A stretch of 7,074 bases of DNA from Sulfurimonas sp. (GTDB lineage Bacteria > Campylobacterota > Campylobacteria > Campylobacterales > Sulfurimonadaceae), in contig JAQIBW010000174.1 of assembly GCA_027858865.1 (NCBI GenBank), positions 1 to 7,074 on the forward strand. Direction: 5' to 3'. Positions 6,935 to 7,074 of this stretch are shown here, one piece after another (positions within the stretch are counted from its first letter, which is position 1; each line of letters opens with the position of its first letter). The notes beneath the pieces were generated by a model that was not told the DNA's origin, did not search any database, and worked only from the letters and a program-made list of their open reading frames with translations. The position numbers and the translations under genes are program-made.

Positions 6935-6940
6935 ATTTAA
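6917..6940. terminator. AT-rich palindrome spanning both convergent stop codons, likely bidirectional terminator
   Basis: The arms TTAAATCTATT and AATAGATTTAA are perfect 11-base inverted repeats around a central AA, so RNA from either strand can fold into about a ten-pair stem with a four-base loop. On the plus strand it is followed by TTCATTTTTT, a usable U-tract; on the minus strand the tract is weaker. The stem contains the flagellin TAG and the DUF523 TAA. Low GC makes the stem weak, so efficiency is uncertain. Confidence 0.5.
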
Positions 6941-7074
6941 TTCATTTTTTATCTCTACACCGAGATATTTTTTTGTAAATAACTCTGCGGCTATTCCGTT
7001 TCCGTCGTAGAGTTTTTCTCTATTTTCGTTTAAAATAGAGGTAGTTCCAAATCCACAACTTGGACTTTTTGATT
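6926..7074 (-). CDS. DUF523 / TudS-family protein, C-terminal fragment (cut by window edge)
   Basis: Reading the minus strand from base 7072 gives 48 codons ending in TAA at 6928-6926; the gene continues beyond the right edge. The peptide opens SKSPSCGFGTTSI, followed by YDGNGIAAELF. The K-S-P-S-C-G block and the following G-x-G-[IV]-A-A/T-x-L-F segment are hallmarks of DUF523 proteins, which are about 150 residues long. This family includes TudS, an iron-sulfur thiouracil desulfidase in which conserved cysteines hold a [4Fe-4S] cluster; the Cys seen here would be one of them. A desulfidase role for this copy is inference. Its last nine bases overlap the end of the flagellin gene tail to tail, so its transcript runs antisense into that gene unless stopped by the palindrome there. 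Confidence 0.8.
   Translation of the reverse strand, partial: SKSPSCGFGTTSILNENREKLYDGNGIAAELFTKKYLGVEIKNELNLF

Overview
The window is an AT-rich piece of bacterial chromosome, about 7 kb and almost entirely coding. Protein character points to the Campylobacterota, and a Sulfurimonas-like free-living member is my best guess. The Maf protein has the divergent motifs of that group (RKA in place of the usual GKP). AlaS has the 'MDIREEYLKFFESK' start and a length near 850 residues. There is a stand-alone Aer/CetB-type PAS protein, and a periplasmic-sensor diguanylate cyclase of a kind common in these organisms. The genus is an inference from remembered family features, not from a search.

Layout. 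Bases 1-1902 (+) hold the 3' part of a membrane diguanylate cyclase whose sensory half carries an NMT1/THI5-like domain followed by a second, SBP_bac_3-type, binding domain. Facing it is a compact minus-strand block reading, in transcription order, alaS (6001-3452), a four-helix CopD/HemJ-like membrane protein (3452-2970), a PAS redox-sensor-like protein (2923-2444) and maf (2444-1899). The alaS/membrane-protein and PAS/maf junctions are one-base stop/start overlaps (TAGTG and TAATG), and the only internal gap is 46 bases, so this is very probably one operon. A 153-base divergent spacer (6002-6154) separates alaS from a short flagellin gene (6155-6934, +). The right edge holds the last 48 codons of a minus-strand DUF523/TudS-family gene, which overlaps the flagellin tail to tail.

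How the genes relate. alaS and maf are housekeeping genes (tRNA charging; nucleotide house-cleaning). The PAS protein between them, the diguanylate cyclase and the flagellin all belong to motility and signalling: energy or redox sensing, c-di-GMP production and filament or secreted flagellin. No chemoreceptor partner for the PAS protein lies in the window. I see no RNA gene, CRISPR array, insertion sequence, phage gene or defence system, and no stretch over 300 bases without a gene. I did not find a clearly undescribed system. The most notable items are the unusually short flagellin with an apparently sigma70-type promoter, the gene-dense overlaps including two convergent stop-codon overlaps, and the PAS sensor embedded in an alaS-maf operon.
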